Assembly (NCBI GenBank): GCA_024703855.1
Contig: CP087965.1
Span: 5,920,016 to 5,984,015, forward strand
Direction: 5' to 3'
From: Polaromonas sp. P2-4
GTDB lineage: Bacteria; Pseudomonadota; Gammaproteobacteria; Burkholderiales; Burkholderiaceae_C
DNA: 64,000 nt
Of the stretch, positions 8,545 to 17,756 are shown piece by piece (within the stretch, counting starts at the first letter, position 1; every line of letters begins with the position of its first letter). Under the pieces are notes generated by a model. The model did no database searches. It was not told the DNA's origin and saw nothing but the letters and a program-made list of their open reading frames with translations. A program made the position numbers and the translations under genes.

Positions 8545-8562
8545 ATAGTGCAATTGCACTAT
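8545..8562. promoter_or_regulatory. Perfect 18-bp palindrome upstream of luxR-type copy 2
   Basis: ATAGTGCAATTGCACTAT is a perfect 18-bp palindrome. It lies just upstream of the LuxR-type gene and about 120 bp from the divergent lipoprotein gene. Size and symmetry resemble LuxR-family boxes, although the sequence is not a classical lux box. The role is inferred from position only. Confidence 0.5.
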
Positions 8563-8683
8563 TGTGACACTTTGTATCTTGATCGAGACTTTCCAGCAAT
8601 GCGCAAAACCTGGGAGTAATTCATCAAAGATGGAATGCGCATGGTGAAAAGTTAGCAAACCATTTGATCAAAAAGGACTTCTT

Positions 8684-10434
8684 ATGAATCTCTCTCGCAC
8701 CCGACTGGGCCTGGTCCTTGCCACCGCATCCCTGCTAGGCTTGGCGGCCTGCGGTGGCGGAGGTGGTGACTCGGTGCCCACCGCCACAACGACAACCTTC
8801 AGCGGCACAGCGGCCACCGGAGCGGCCATGGCCAATGCAACGGTCAGCATCACCTGCGCCAGCGGCTCCGGCACCACCACCACGGCCGCCAACGGCAGCT
8901 ACACCAAAGACCTTACCAGCATCACCCTGCCCTGCGCCTTGCGTGCCGCCAGCAGCGATGGCACCACGGTGTTGTATTCGGTGACCACTGCCACAGCAAC
9001 CAGCAGCAGCACCCAAGTCGCCAACATCACGCCACTGACCCAGTTACTGGTAGCCAGTCTGGCGGGCATCGCTCCGGCCACCTTCTTTGACAACTTCAGT
9101 GCCAGCACCGCCAGCAGCGTGACGGCGAGTTCCGTGAGCGCCGCCCAAGCAGCGGTGTTGACCGCGCTGAGCAACGCGGGCCTGGACACATCCAGCCTGC
9201 CAGACTTGCTCACCGGTAGCTTGGTGGCCGCAACCTCGACCACTAGCGGCAATGCCTACGACATCGTGCTGGACACCTTGCAAACCCAGCTCACCAGTAG
9301 CGGCACCAGCCTGGCGGCCCTGACCACCGCCGTGGCTGCAGCCTCGCCCGCAGCAACCACCACGACAACGACCACCACAAACGTCGCCAGCCTGCCCGCA
9401 TCCCAATTGCTCAAAGTCGCTGACAGCAATTGCGCCGCCCTGCGTAGCGGCGATTACTGGGCCATCACCCCTGCCATGGGCGGCACGATTGCCAGCCAGT
9501 TCACCAGCGGCAGCTATAACGCCGGCACCAAGACGGCCACCAACCTGGCTGGAGCCTCCACCGTCTTCAGCGGCAATGGCGCCTGCCGCTACCTGGCCGC
9601 CGATGGTGTGAGCAACATCGTGGTGTCCCAAGCCGGTGTGGTCATGGCCCGCTACCAGGACGGTAGCAACGTCTCCCGGCTGGGCTTTGCCATCCCCAAG
9701 CAAAGCATTGCCTTGTCTGAACTGGCAGGCACCTGGAATGGTTTGGGCTTCGAGATAAACGATGCCGGCACCAGCTATGCCGCCAGCTCCTTCACCGCCA
9801 CCATCAGCAGCACGGGCGTCGTGAGCGATGTGACCCACTGCAATGGCGCGTCCACCTCATCCATCTGCAGCGCAGAGACTCCCACCATCAACTTCAGCAG
9901 CAACGGCGCGGGCGGTTTTGATATGGCCAGCACTGCCGTGGGCGATGTCTGGACCGACCGCGCCTTTGCCTACCGCGCTGGCAACGGTGACCTGATGCTG
10001 GTTGAAGTGGCGGGCAATGGCAGCGTCTCCACCTGGACCAAAAGCGCACGCTGAGCCCGCCCGCCGTAGGCACGAACCAAGGCGGCAGTTGGAGCGTTCG
10101 CACCCTGAGCACACTCGTCGCCAACGCATTGAGCACCGACACCAACACGGTCACGGTCACGGCCGTCAACAGCGATGCAGGTAGCTTCACCCGCTCGGTA
10201 AACCTGGCGAACGGGACGGCCGACTACAGCGAGACGATTTTGCTCAACACCCCGCGTGTTGGCTACAACTTCCGTGCTGCGGGCTCGACCACTTCGACCT
10301 TCGATGGCCGCACCGTGAATCTCCGCGAAAGAACCAACCTGGGCTTGCGCGGCATGGGCGTCACGGTGCAATCGATACCCGTTCAAACCGGTATCACAAG
10401 CGCAGGCTTCCAGATGTCGGTTGACCAGCCCTAA
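8684..10434 (+). CDS. Putative surface or periplasmic lipoprotein, unknown function (one frameshift)
   Basis: The N-terminus MNLSRTRLGLVLATASLLGL is followed by AACGGGGGD, a lipobox with Cys for lipidation. The mature protein is rich in Ser, Thr and Ala; FSGTAATGAAMANATVSITC looks like a carboxypeptidase-regulatory/Ig-like fold common in Burkholderiales lipoproteins. A poly-Thr stretch near residue 226 may be a linker. One A is missing from the A-run near 10042; correcting it fuses TWTK to a further domain of about 130 residues ending GFQMSVDQP. The total is near 583 residues. It is divergent from the LuxR-type pair. I do not recognise a specific family. Confidence 0.6.
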
Positions 10435-10512
10435 ACAGCAAGGCGCTTGATGCGCCTGGTGTCCATGGCTCCCGTGCGCCCGTCCTTGACGGCGTGCCGG
10501 GGGCTTTTTACA

Positions 10513-10972
10513 TCACCCCACCAGCGCCGCCAACTGGTCCAGATCCATAAACGTGACCGACGCCCCGGCATCCCGCAAAGCCTGCGCATCCACATGGCCA
10601 GAGGTCGCAGGAGCGTAGCCGAACACCGGGTCTCCCCTGCGCCGCCACGCCCGCACGCACGCCGGTTACCGTGTCCTCCACCACCGCACAGCGCGCCGGC
10701 TTGGCCTGCAGCACAGCGGCCGCCACCAGATACACATCGGGCCAGGGCTTGGAGCGGGGCATTTCATGGCCACTAAAAATCAGGCCGTCGAAGTATTCAA
10801 TCAATCCGATTTTTTGCAATTGCAACTCAACCTTGATGCAGTCCATCCCAGAGGCGCGGGCAATGCCGCCCCCATATACCGTGTGGATGGCTTGCACAGC
10901 AGCCACAGCAGCATGGATGTTAGGAATGCGCTGTAACTGGTCTTGCAAGGCCTGGTTGCAGCGAGCTCGGAA
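10513..10972 (-). pseudogene. HAD-family phosphatase, 5'-truncated remnant
   Basis: The visible frame encodes the C-terminal two thirds of a HAD-IA hydrolase: FDGLIFSGHEMPRSKPWPDV, then KPARCAVVEDTVTGVRAGVA with the acidic motif III/IV residues. The first motif (DxDxT) is missing because the frame meets a stop at 10973-10975, exactly where the IS91 remnant begins. A frameshift near 10640 hides the end, which in the other frame reads VFGYAPATSGHVDAQALRDA and stops at 10513. The truncation is a real junction, so I treat it as a dead gene. Confidence 0.7.
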
Positions 10973-10975
10973 CTA

Positions 10976-11200
10976 ACCACATTTACCACTCGACTGCGGT
11001 TTGGGACAGTGGTAGATCAGGTCGACGCCCTGTTTGCGCAGGCGCTCCATCGAAAACGGTGGTCGGGCGCAGTAGCGCAGCAAGCGCTCAAGCCCCGCGC
11101 GGTCACTGGCTGCGATGCACACCCCGGCATCGACCGAGAAGCCACCACCATGCTGATGGCTGAGCATCTCTTTGGCGTCATGAGGCTCGATCAAGCCCCT
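10976..11200 (-). pseudogene. IS91-family transposase remnant (internal fragment)
   Basis: The translated piece (AKEMLSHQH, GFSVDAGVCIAASDRAGLER, LLRYCARPPFSMERLRKQG) closely matches an internal segment of the longer IS91-type transposase at 16086-17705 (AKEMLAYQH, GFSVDAGVCIEAHDRAALER, LLRYCARPPFAMDRLRKEG). Only about 70 residues remain. It is sandwiched between the truncated HAD gene and an lpdA 3' fragment. The two IS91 copies differ enough to be separate arrivals rather than one recent duplication. Confidence 0.75.
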
Positions 11201-11210
11201 GCCTATGGCA

Positions 11211-11242
11211 AAAAGCCCGGACCTGTGCAGGCCCGGGCTTTG
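11211..11242 (-). terminator. Rho-independent terminator, copy of the lpdA terminator
   Basis: AAAAAGCCCGG, loop, then CCGGGCTTT forms a strong hairpin with a T-run on the minus strand. It follows the lpdA 3' fragment at nearly the spacing seen at the real lpdA gene, whose terminator also reads AAAAAGCCCG...CGGGCTTT. Confidence 0.7.
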
Positions 11243-11263
11243 TATCGAGACTTAGGGTACAGG

Positions 11264-11503
11264 CTACTTGTGCGCTGGCGGCAAATCCGTGCAGCTGCCA
11301 TGCGCCACCTCAGCCGCCATGCCGATGCTTTCGCCCAGCGCCGGATGCGGGTGAATGGTTTTGCCAATGTCTACCGCATCCGCGCCCCTCTCGATGGCCA
11401 GTGCTATCTCGCCAATTATGTCGCCCGCGTGGGTGCCGACCATGCCACCGCCCAGAATCTTGCCGTGGCCATGCGCCTCGGGGCTGTCATCAAACAGCAA
11501 CTG
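11264..11503 (-). pseudogene. lpdA 3' fragment (last about 80 codons)
   Basis: The minus strand encodes LLFDDSPEAHGHGKILGGG, then GTHAGDIIGEIALAIERGAD and the end VAHGSCTDLPPAHK with its own stop. This is the C-terminus of dihydrolipoamide dehydrogenase. It matches the intact gene at 18911-20758 at roughly 85 percent in DNA by eye, with several amino-acid changes (IIGEIALAIER against LIGEIALAIEM). Homology ends abruptly near 11503, after the LLFDD codons. It therefore diverged from the resident gene long ago or came from a related donor. Confidence 0.85.
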
Positions 11504-11526
11504 AATTTGCCCACCCATCAAGCTCA

Positions 11527-13344
11527 TCAGCGCTGGAACCGCAAGCTGGTTTCCGACGAGTCAACACGGCGCGTGGGTATCTGTGGGTCGAGGAAACGGA
11601 TGGCGCGGCGGGTCCCGTCGTTTCTGTCCAGAAGCTCGTGCAGAGCATGATCCAACGCACTGAAATTGCCGAAAAAACTTTGCCTCAAACCCACGCCAAT
11701 ACGAAACTGCACCGCAACCACCGACGGGTCGTGGGCATCACGCATCAGTCCCAATGCGATGAGTCGAGCCAAACGGCCCGACAGGGCTTCGCGCGGCGGT
11801 ATACCCGTCATAACGATGCCGATTCGATTTCGATTCAGGCGTCCGACGATGTCAAAGTCCCGGGCGATGGTGCGCACAAGACGAGCGCTGCGCGCCATGA
11901 GGGCTTCAATATCAACAGTGTTCAAGAAATCGGCCTCCACAGGCTCCACGATGACGTAGACAACGGCAACGTCAGGGCCAGGGAGGGCGACGGCATTCCA
12001 GATGCGAACAGCCTTGTCGCGAAAGGCCGCCAGTTTGAGGAAACCTGTCAACGGGTCGTAATGGGCGGCCACCTGTTCGCGCACTGACTGCGCATGGCGC
12101 AGCCGCCTGTAGGCATTGATGCACAGCATCATGGCCACGGCCTCGGCAATCGCTGCCGCAACCGGAGTCTCGTTGGGAAGCCAAGGTGCGGTAATGAGCC
12201 CCACGCTATGCGCAAGTGTCAGAGCGATGCAGCACAGATAGGGCACATAGACCAGCAGCCAGTAGCCCCCGAAGATCACGCCGCGTCGCCAGGCGCGGAT
12301 GGCAGCGAAGATGATGAACGAGAAAACGCTCAGGGACAGAAAATGAAACCCCAATATGTACCAGTCGTAGCGCTCGCTCAGGAATGTGAGCAAGACATAC
12401 ATGGCGCACAAGGCCACAAGCACGCGCGTCGTGATGTGAAATGCCCGGCTCTGGAGACTCCCAAACATGGAGCGACTGAACTCAAGGTTGAAAGCAAACG
12501 CAGCCATGACGGAGTAAGTGATGGCATCGCTGGCAAACTTTGTAGCATCCGGCCAGAAGCTGCGCTGGGCGATGCCGGTGTAACACAAAGCGGCCATCAT
12601 TGTGAACACGAGATAGCCGGCATACCAGCCATAAGTCCGGTCCCGGTAAGCCAGGGTCATCTGTGCACAGGTCAAACTCAGCGTCACCACCACACCTAAT
12701 AGCAGGCCGGTCCAGAGCATTTGGGCACTATCTCGACGGGTGGCATCGCTGGCCCGCACAATCACAGGCTGCAGGTTGGTGGGAAGCTGGTGCACCACGC
12801 GAATGAACACGTCCTGCTCGCCTGCGGCATATGATCGCAGTGGAAAACGTGGGCGCAGAGAGTCAACGGGCCACTGGTTATGCGCAACGCGATCACCAGC
12901 CGCAGATACCCGCCATTGCCCGCCTGCATCGCGCTGGAACACCTCGTAGCGGTCAACAATCACAGAGGGAAACTCCAGCAGCCACTCGCTGCTTTCCATC
13001 GGCTGGAGCGCCGACACTTTGAGCTTTAGCCACAGCGGCGTATCCCGACCTACGGTGTACAGCTTGGTCGGTACAAACAGCTCGAAGCCTTCCGTGACCA
13101 AGGCTGCCACCTGATCGATGCTGGTTTCCGCACTCATACCCTCCAGCACACGCAGCGGCGCTGGATACACAGCAGGCGTATCGCCAACCAACGGCACAAC
13201 CTGAAGCACACCTGCATGTAAACCCGACGCAAACAACACGAACCCTGCGAGGATGAGCGGTAACAGCAAAATTGCCCACCAAGACCGCCGCAGGCCTGTG
13301 TTTGTTGATCCAGGTCTCACAAGCTGGCGTTGATGTTCTGTCAT
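11527..13344 (-). CDS. 7TMR-DISM membrane receptor with degenerate GGDEF domain
   Basis: Intact 605-residue protein. A hydrophobic N-terminal segment (about 20-45) is followed by an extracytoplasmic 7TMR-DISM sensor domain (PLWLKLKVS, EWLLEFP). Seven predicted helices span roughly residues 205-400. The C-terminal region starts HYDPLTGFLKLAAFRDKAVR, as in diguanylate cyclases. However, the active-site loop reads GRLNRNRIGIV where RxGGDEF is expected, so cyclic-di-GMP synthesis is unlikely. It may be a receptor that binds a nucleotide or signals by contact. It lies between two lpdA fragments, a few bases from one, suggesting it came with the accessory DNA. Confidence 0.75.
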   Translation of the reverse strand: MTEHQRQLVRPGSTNTGLRRSWWAILLLPLILAGFVLFASGLHAGVLQVVPLVGDTPAVYPAPLRVLEGMSAETSIDQVAALVTEGFELFVPTKLYTVGRDTPLWLKLKVSALQPMESSEWLLEFPSVIVDRYEVFQRDAGGQWRVSAAGDRVAHNQWPVDSLRPRFPLRSYAAGEQDVFIRVVHQLPTNLQPVIVRASDATRRDSAQMLWTGLLLGVVVTLSLTCAQMTLAYRDRTYGWYAGYLVFTMMAALCYTGIAQRSFWPDATKFASDAITYSVMAAFAFNLEFSRSMFGSLQSRAFHITTRVLVALCAMYVLLTFLSERYDWYILGFHFLSLSVFSFIIFAAIRAWRRGVIFGGYWLLVYVPYLCCIALTLAHSVGLITAPWLPNETPVAAAIAEAVAMMLCINAYRRLRHAQSVREQVAAHYDPLTGFLKLAAFRDKAVRIWNAVALPGPDVAVVYVIVEPVEADFLNTVDIEALMARSARLVRTIARDFDIVGRLNRNRIGIVMTGIPPREALSGRLARLIALGLMRDAHDPSVVAVQFRIGVGLRQSFFGNFSALDHALHELLDRNDGTRRAIRFLDPQIPTRRVDSSETSLRFQR

Positions 13345-13458
13345 GCACCGAAGTTTACTGTCCGAGCGGTTGCGAAAAGACGCTTTTCCAAGAACAGTTT
13401 AGCAAGCAGCCCCCGACACGGTGACGCCTTTGTTTATGAGCGATCAGTAAGGCTCCCC

Positions 13459-14015
13459 TTACCTCTTCGCAGGCGGCAAGTCAGTACAACTGCCGTGCGC
13501 CACTTCTGCCGCCAGGCCCATGCTCTCGCCCAGCGTCGGGTGCGGGTGAATGGTTTTGCCGATGTCGACGACATCCGCGCCCATTTCAATCGCCAGCGCA
13601 ATCTCGCCAATCAGGTCACCGGCGTGCGTGCCCACAATGCCGCCGCCCAGAATCTTGCCGTGGCCATGCGCTTCGGGTGAATCGTCAAACAGCAGCTTGG
13701 TAAAGCCTTCATCGCGGCCGTTGGCAATGGCGCGGCCCGAGGCCGTCCACGGGAACAGGCCTTTTTGACCTTGATGCCCTGGGCCTTGGCCTGATCTTCC
13801 GTCAGGCCGACCCAAGCCACCTCGGGGTCGGTGTACGCCACGCTCGGAATCACACTTTCGGGGTGATCGGGCAGCGCCGGCCGCGAGGCGGCATTGCCGC
13901 GTTCGCTCTTCACATCGGCGGCGCCGGCGGGGTCGGGCTGGGGCTGCGGAATCTTCTGGTCCGGAAAGCGGTGCGTCATCGCGTCACCGAGCGGGGTGGG
14001 GTCGTCAGGTGGCAT
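13459..14015 (-). pseudogene. Chimeric ORF: unknown 54-residue N-terminus joined to lpdA 3' fragment
   Basis: An ATG at 14013-14015 has a good ribosome binding site (AGGAGATCACC). It opens MPPDDPTPLGDAMTHRFPDQ and continues to PALPDHPES, a Pro/Asp-rich sequence I do not recognise. At about 13853 the frame passes directly into lpdA sequence (VIPSVAYTDPEVAWVGLTED). One base is missing near 13766 within KKGLFPW; beyond it the lpdA sequence runs to the natural end VAHGSCTDLPPAKR. If that shift is a sequencing error, this is an open chimeric frame of about 185 residues with no FAD-binding or active-site part. Function as an E3 enzyme is impossible. Confidence 0.7.
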
Positions 14016-14120
14016 GGTGATCTCCTGCTGACTCCATGATCGCCGCGCGCCGTGCCGGAATCCAGGGCAACACGCTTGAATCGATGTCGGCGCAGAACTA
14101 CAAGCCGCGCAACGCTGGCT
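14016..14120. other. Short junction region without a recognisable gene
   Basis: This 105-bp stretch lies between the chimeric lpdA frame and the response regulator gene. One plus-strand frame reads SAQNYKPRNAG, which could be the tail of a lost gene, but nothing identifies it. Confidence 0.3.
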
Positions 14121-15804
14121 TCATCCCACGTCCTCGCGCAACGACTGGATCACGTCCCGGAACTCCTCCTGGTTGCGCTCGCTCAGCGCCGAGAGCGCCT
14201 CGTGCGCGCGCAGGACACGCTTTCGCGCCGCCGCCGGATCGTTCCCGCTGTTCAGCGCATAGAGCTCGGGCGCGGCGGGGACGTCATCACGGATGTGGGC
14301 CAGCACCTGTTCCATGCTCAGTTCCTCGAACAGCGCCCGCACTGCCGGCATCACGCCCACCAAGATTACGCGGCCGCGGGCCACCAGTTCGTGAACTGTG
14401 CCCAGGAAAGTGCTGTCCAGGTATTCGCAGCCGGAGAGATCGAGAACCAGCGCATGTCCTTCGTCCAGCACGGCCTGCGCTGTTTCATGGAAGGCATCGC
14501 ATTGCGTCCATGTCGCCCGACCGCGCAGCGCGAGGTACGCGGCGTGTTCAGCCTCACCGTAGAACACCCCTGCGCCTTCCGGCCGCGACGCGGCCGAGGC
14601 CGCCGCAACAGGGACTGCGGCGCCGTTGTCGAACCACGAAATGCCTGCATGTGCGTCGATGAGCAGGATGGTGACGTCGTCGCGGTCGGCGCTGGTGTCA
14701 TGGCCGAGCAGCGCCATCACTTCCATCGCGCTGGAGAGCGGGCTGGACAGCACCTGCTCCACCCGTTCCAGCTCCTGCTGCGTCCCGGACGGCAGGAGCC
14801 CGTCGGTATAGAGGAGGATCCGGTCGCCCGCCGCGACCTGGATACGCTCCTGCCGGAACTGCGCATCCGGGGCCAGCCCGAGCGCGGGACCCGTGCGGCG
14901 AACGAGGCGCGTCTCCCGGCCTGCGCGCGTGCAGCACGGGCGGATGTCCCGCCGATGCCAGCGTGAGGGTGGCGTCCGAAGTGTCCAGCAAGCCCAGAAC
15001 CACTGTCAGGAAGAGTCCCGGTGCGGCGTGCGCCTGGCAGAGCGAGCGATTCACCGCGTCCAGCACCTCCGCCGGCGGCAGCGCGCGGCCTGTCGCGGGA
15101 TCCGCCAACACCAGGCGCTGCTTGAACAGCACGGAGAGCATCGCCGAGGTCACGCCGTGGCCGGTTGCGTCGGCCAGGTAGAAGGCCAAGTGGCGCTCGC
15201 TCAGCCGGACCACGTCATAGAGGTCACCGCCGACATGCTGGCCCGGCCGGTAAACCGCCTGGATGCAATAGCCCTCCATGGGAGGCGGACTGCGCGGCAG
15301 CAGGGCGCGCTGGATCACCTCCGCCCGCTCCAGGTCGCGCCGCAGCACCCCGGAAGTCTCTTCCAGCTCCCTGACCTTGCGCTCCAACTCGCCGTGCAGC
15401 TGCTTGCGCTCGGCGATCAGTCGCCGTCGCTCGAGCGCGTTGCGCACCGCGACTTCCAGCTCTTCGGTCCGCGATGACTTCGCCACGAAGTCGAAGGCCC
15501 CCAACCGGGTCGCCGCCACCGCGGAGTCGAAAGTGTCCAGCCCGGAGAGGACGATCCACATCGCATCCGGCACCGCGTCGCGGCCCCAGCGCAGCAGCTC
15601 CAGCCCATCCATGCGCGGCATCACGATGTCGGTGAGCACCACCGCGACATGCGGGTGCTGACGCAGAACCTCCTGCGCCGCGATGCCATCGACTGCCTCC
15701 AGGACCGCGCAACCCACACCCTCCAGCGCGTGCTTCGCCAGCATGCGGGTGACGAGTTCATCGTCCACCACCAGCGCGAGAGGATGAGCAGCGTCGAGAT
15801 TCAT
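14121..15804 (-). CDS. Response regulator with PP2C phosphatase and STAS domains (frameshift)
   Basis: Residues 8-120 form a receiver domain (LALVVDDELVTRMLAKHALE, phospho-acceptor Asp in VVLTDIVMPRMDG). A coiled-coil linker (about 125-165) leads to a SpoIIE/RsbU-type PP2C domain with VGGDLYDVV and LADATGHGVTSAML. A frameshift near 14920 breaks the raw frame; the other frame supplies the end of PP2C (GDRILLYTDGLLPSG, DRDDVTILLI) and a C-terminal STAS-like domain (LDLSGCEYLDSTFLGTVHEL with the usual Ser). The whole is about 560 residues. Such proteins control anti-anti-sigma partner switching. No anti-sigma kinase is adjacent. The region is visibly GC-richer than its neighbours, suggesting transfer. 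Confidence 0.75.
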
Positions 15805-16085
15805 CCCTGATCAGACATCGAGCGTGCCATGCAAGGATTCTGCGGGGCGGCGGGCGCGATGGCAAGTTGCCCGCATCGTCGAGATCGACCCTCCCAGGAC
15901 GGATAGGAAATTCAACCGCATGAGGCGAAGTATGACATGGGTTGGGCGCATCAAAACGCCCCCGCTCCCTAGAGTTTGAGTCGCCGAACCACGTGATTGG
16001 CGGATACCCTTGCTCGCCAAGCGATGTTCGGTCTGCCGCACACGCAGCCCTGCCCGCAGCGAGTCAGAATCGCCGCTTTGACCTG
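15805..16085. other. Intergenic spacer between response regulator and IS91
   Basis: This 281-bp stretch has no convincing reading frame on either strand and no recognisable repeat. It probably holds the promoter of the response regulator gene and one terminus of the IS91 element, but I cannot define either. Confidence 0.3.
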
Positions 16086-17705
16086 TCACCAATTGACGCG
16101 CTGATCGACATCAAAGTCCGGTGCCGGTTGCGCCGCCAGATCCCAGTCCGGCTCGACTTCGACACCCTCGCCCATCTGCGCATCACCACAGTCATCCCAC
16201 AACGGTGGCCCGCGTGCCGGGGATATGTGCGGTGGCTCCGAGTCCACGCCGATGTGCTCCAGAATTCTCTTGATCTGCGCGCCCTCGGTGATGAAGGCGA
16301 TCAGCCGCATCTGCCCGCCGCACATCGGGCACATCAGCGGGAACACCTCGTAGATACGGGCGATCAAAACCGCCCACAGGTAATGGGTCGGTGAGCGCTT
16401 GGGTGGCACGGGTTCGGGTTGGGCTGGCTGTGCCACCCCGGTAGCGCCCTCGGTCGTAATGACTGGCTCGGCCTGCACCGTGGCCGGTTGCGCCGGTGTG
16501 ACAAAAGCCGTCACCGCAGCCCTCAGTGGCGAATTCGGTGCCAGCACGCCAAAGTAGCGGTGCCGATGCGTGCGCGGTGGTGGTACCAGCGCCGCAATGC
16601 GGTCGATCAGCTCCAGTGGCGTGAGGTGCAGCTCGTCCACCTTGGCACCGCGCTTGTCACCGGTAGGCTCGCTGTGCTGTTTGGCGCAGCGGTACACCAG
16701 GGCAGCGCCCTCTTTGCGCAGCCTATCCATGGCAAAGGGTGGGCGGGCGCAGTACCTCAGCAAGCGCTCCAGTGCGGCGCGGTCGTGTGCCTCGATGCAG
16801 ACACCGGCGTCCACCGAAAACCCGCTGTGCTGGTAGGCCAGCATCTCTTTGGCCTCAAAGCTCTCCAGCAGGCCGCGCCCGACAAAGGCGCGCAAGATGC
16901 GCCGGCGCAAGGTGGCCTGCACCTGTGCGACGACTGCCTCGTCGATTCCGCTGGCCGAGTGAAAGATCACGCCTGCCGGGCAGACTGTCGCATCAGCATC
17001 TACTTGGCCTGGCACAACCTCAAACACGCCATCGACCACGCAGACGTGCAAGTGCACATGCTCGTTCAGGCTGGAGCCAAATCGGTGGATGAAAGCCACG
17101 GCACCGATGTGCAGGCCTGCCCGGTCAACTCGCGCCGCACTAGGGCAGTGGGCAGATAGGCTTTGCGCGATGACCCGCAGAAAGATGCGCAGCACCATGT
17201 TCAGAACCGCCCCGTCGCGTTGCATGAAGTAGCGCAGCCGCTTTGGCACCGACAGCACCCACTGGCGCACGGGCAGACGCGGGAATACGTGGTCGGTGAG
17301 GTGCGCCGCCGTCTCCACCATGCGCCGCGTGTTGCACGAGGGGCAGACGCCACGGCCCTTTCAGGAATAGGCCACAAAATAGTCGTGCCCGCAATCATCA
17401 CACCAGGCCCGGGCAAAGCCATGCGCAAAGATGCCACATTCGAGGTATTTGCGAAACGCCTGACGGACGTACGAGCGTGGCGTGTGACGATCACCCTGAC
17501 CGTCGAACTGGCCTGCGCTGGCGAGCTCAAGCCAGGTTTCGTAGTGTTCGGTAACGGTTTGGTAGAGCAGCGTTCGCTCGGGGTGGCGCGGGTTGTAGAG
17601 TTTCGGCTTGGTCGCTGAGGCGGATGTAGCCGTGGCAGGCGAACACTGGCCCGCATGGTGGTGCGAATGTGACCTTGCCTGGGACTGCGCTGTGGCGGTG
17701 TGCAT
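16086..17705 (-). pseudogene. IS91-family transposase with one in-frame TGA
   Basis: The frame begins MHTATAQSQARSHSHHHAGQ at 17705 and encodes an N-terminal cysteine-rich domain (WCDDCGHDYFVAYS). It then meets TGA at 17361-17363 where family members have Cys (SCKGRGVCPSC). The same frame continues KGRGVCPSCNTRRM and runs about 425 residues more. It contains the HUH nuclease motif HVHLHV, GFSVDAGVCIEAHDRAALER and a CPMCGGQMRL zinc motif. A single C-to-A change would explain the stop. Transposition would be rolling-circle and one-ended, able to carry flanking DNA. Selenocysteine is considered and rejected elsewhere. It lies directly beside the IS1595 element. Confidence 0.85.
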
Positions 17706-17756
17706 GGTGCAACGCCTTGACGGGCGTGGCGTACGGCACATAACTGTACACCCATA

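Noticed and set aside
17361..17363. TGA at a conserved Cys codon of the IS91 transposase as a possible selenocysteine site
   Set aside because: UGA at Cys is the classical sign, and GGGC/GCCC downstream could pair, but the hairpin is weak, transposases of this family use Cys, and no selenocysteine genes are visible. A single C-to-A nonsense change is simpler.
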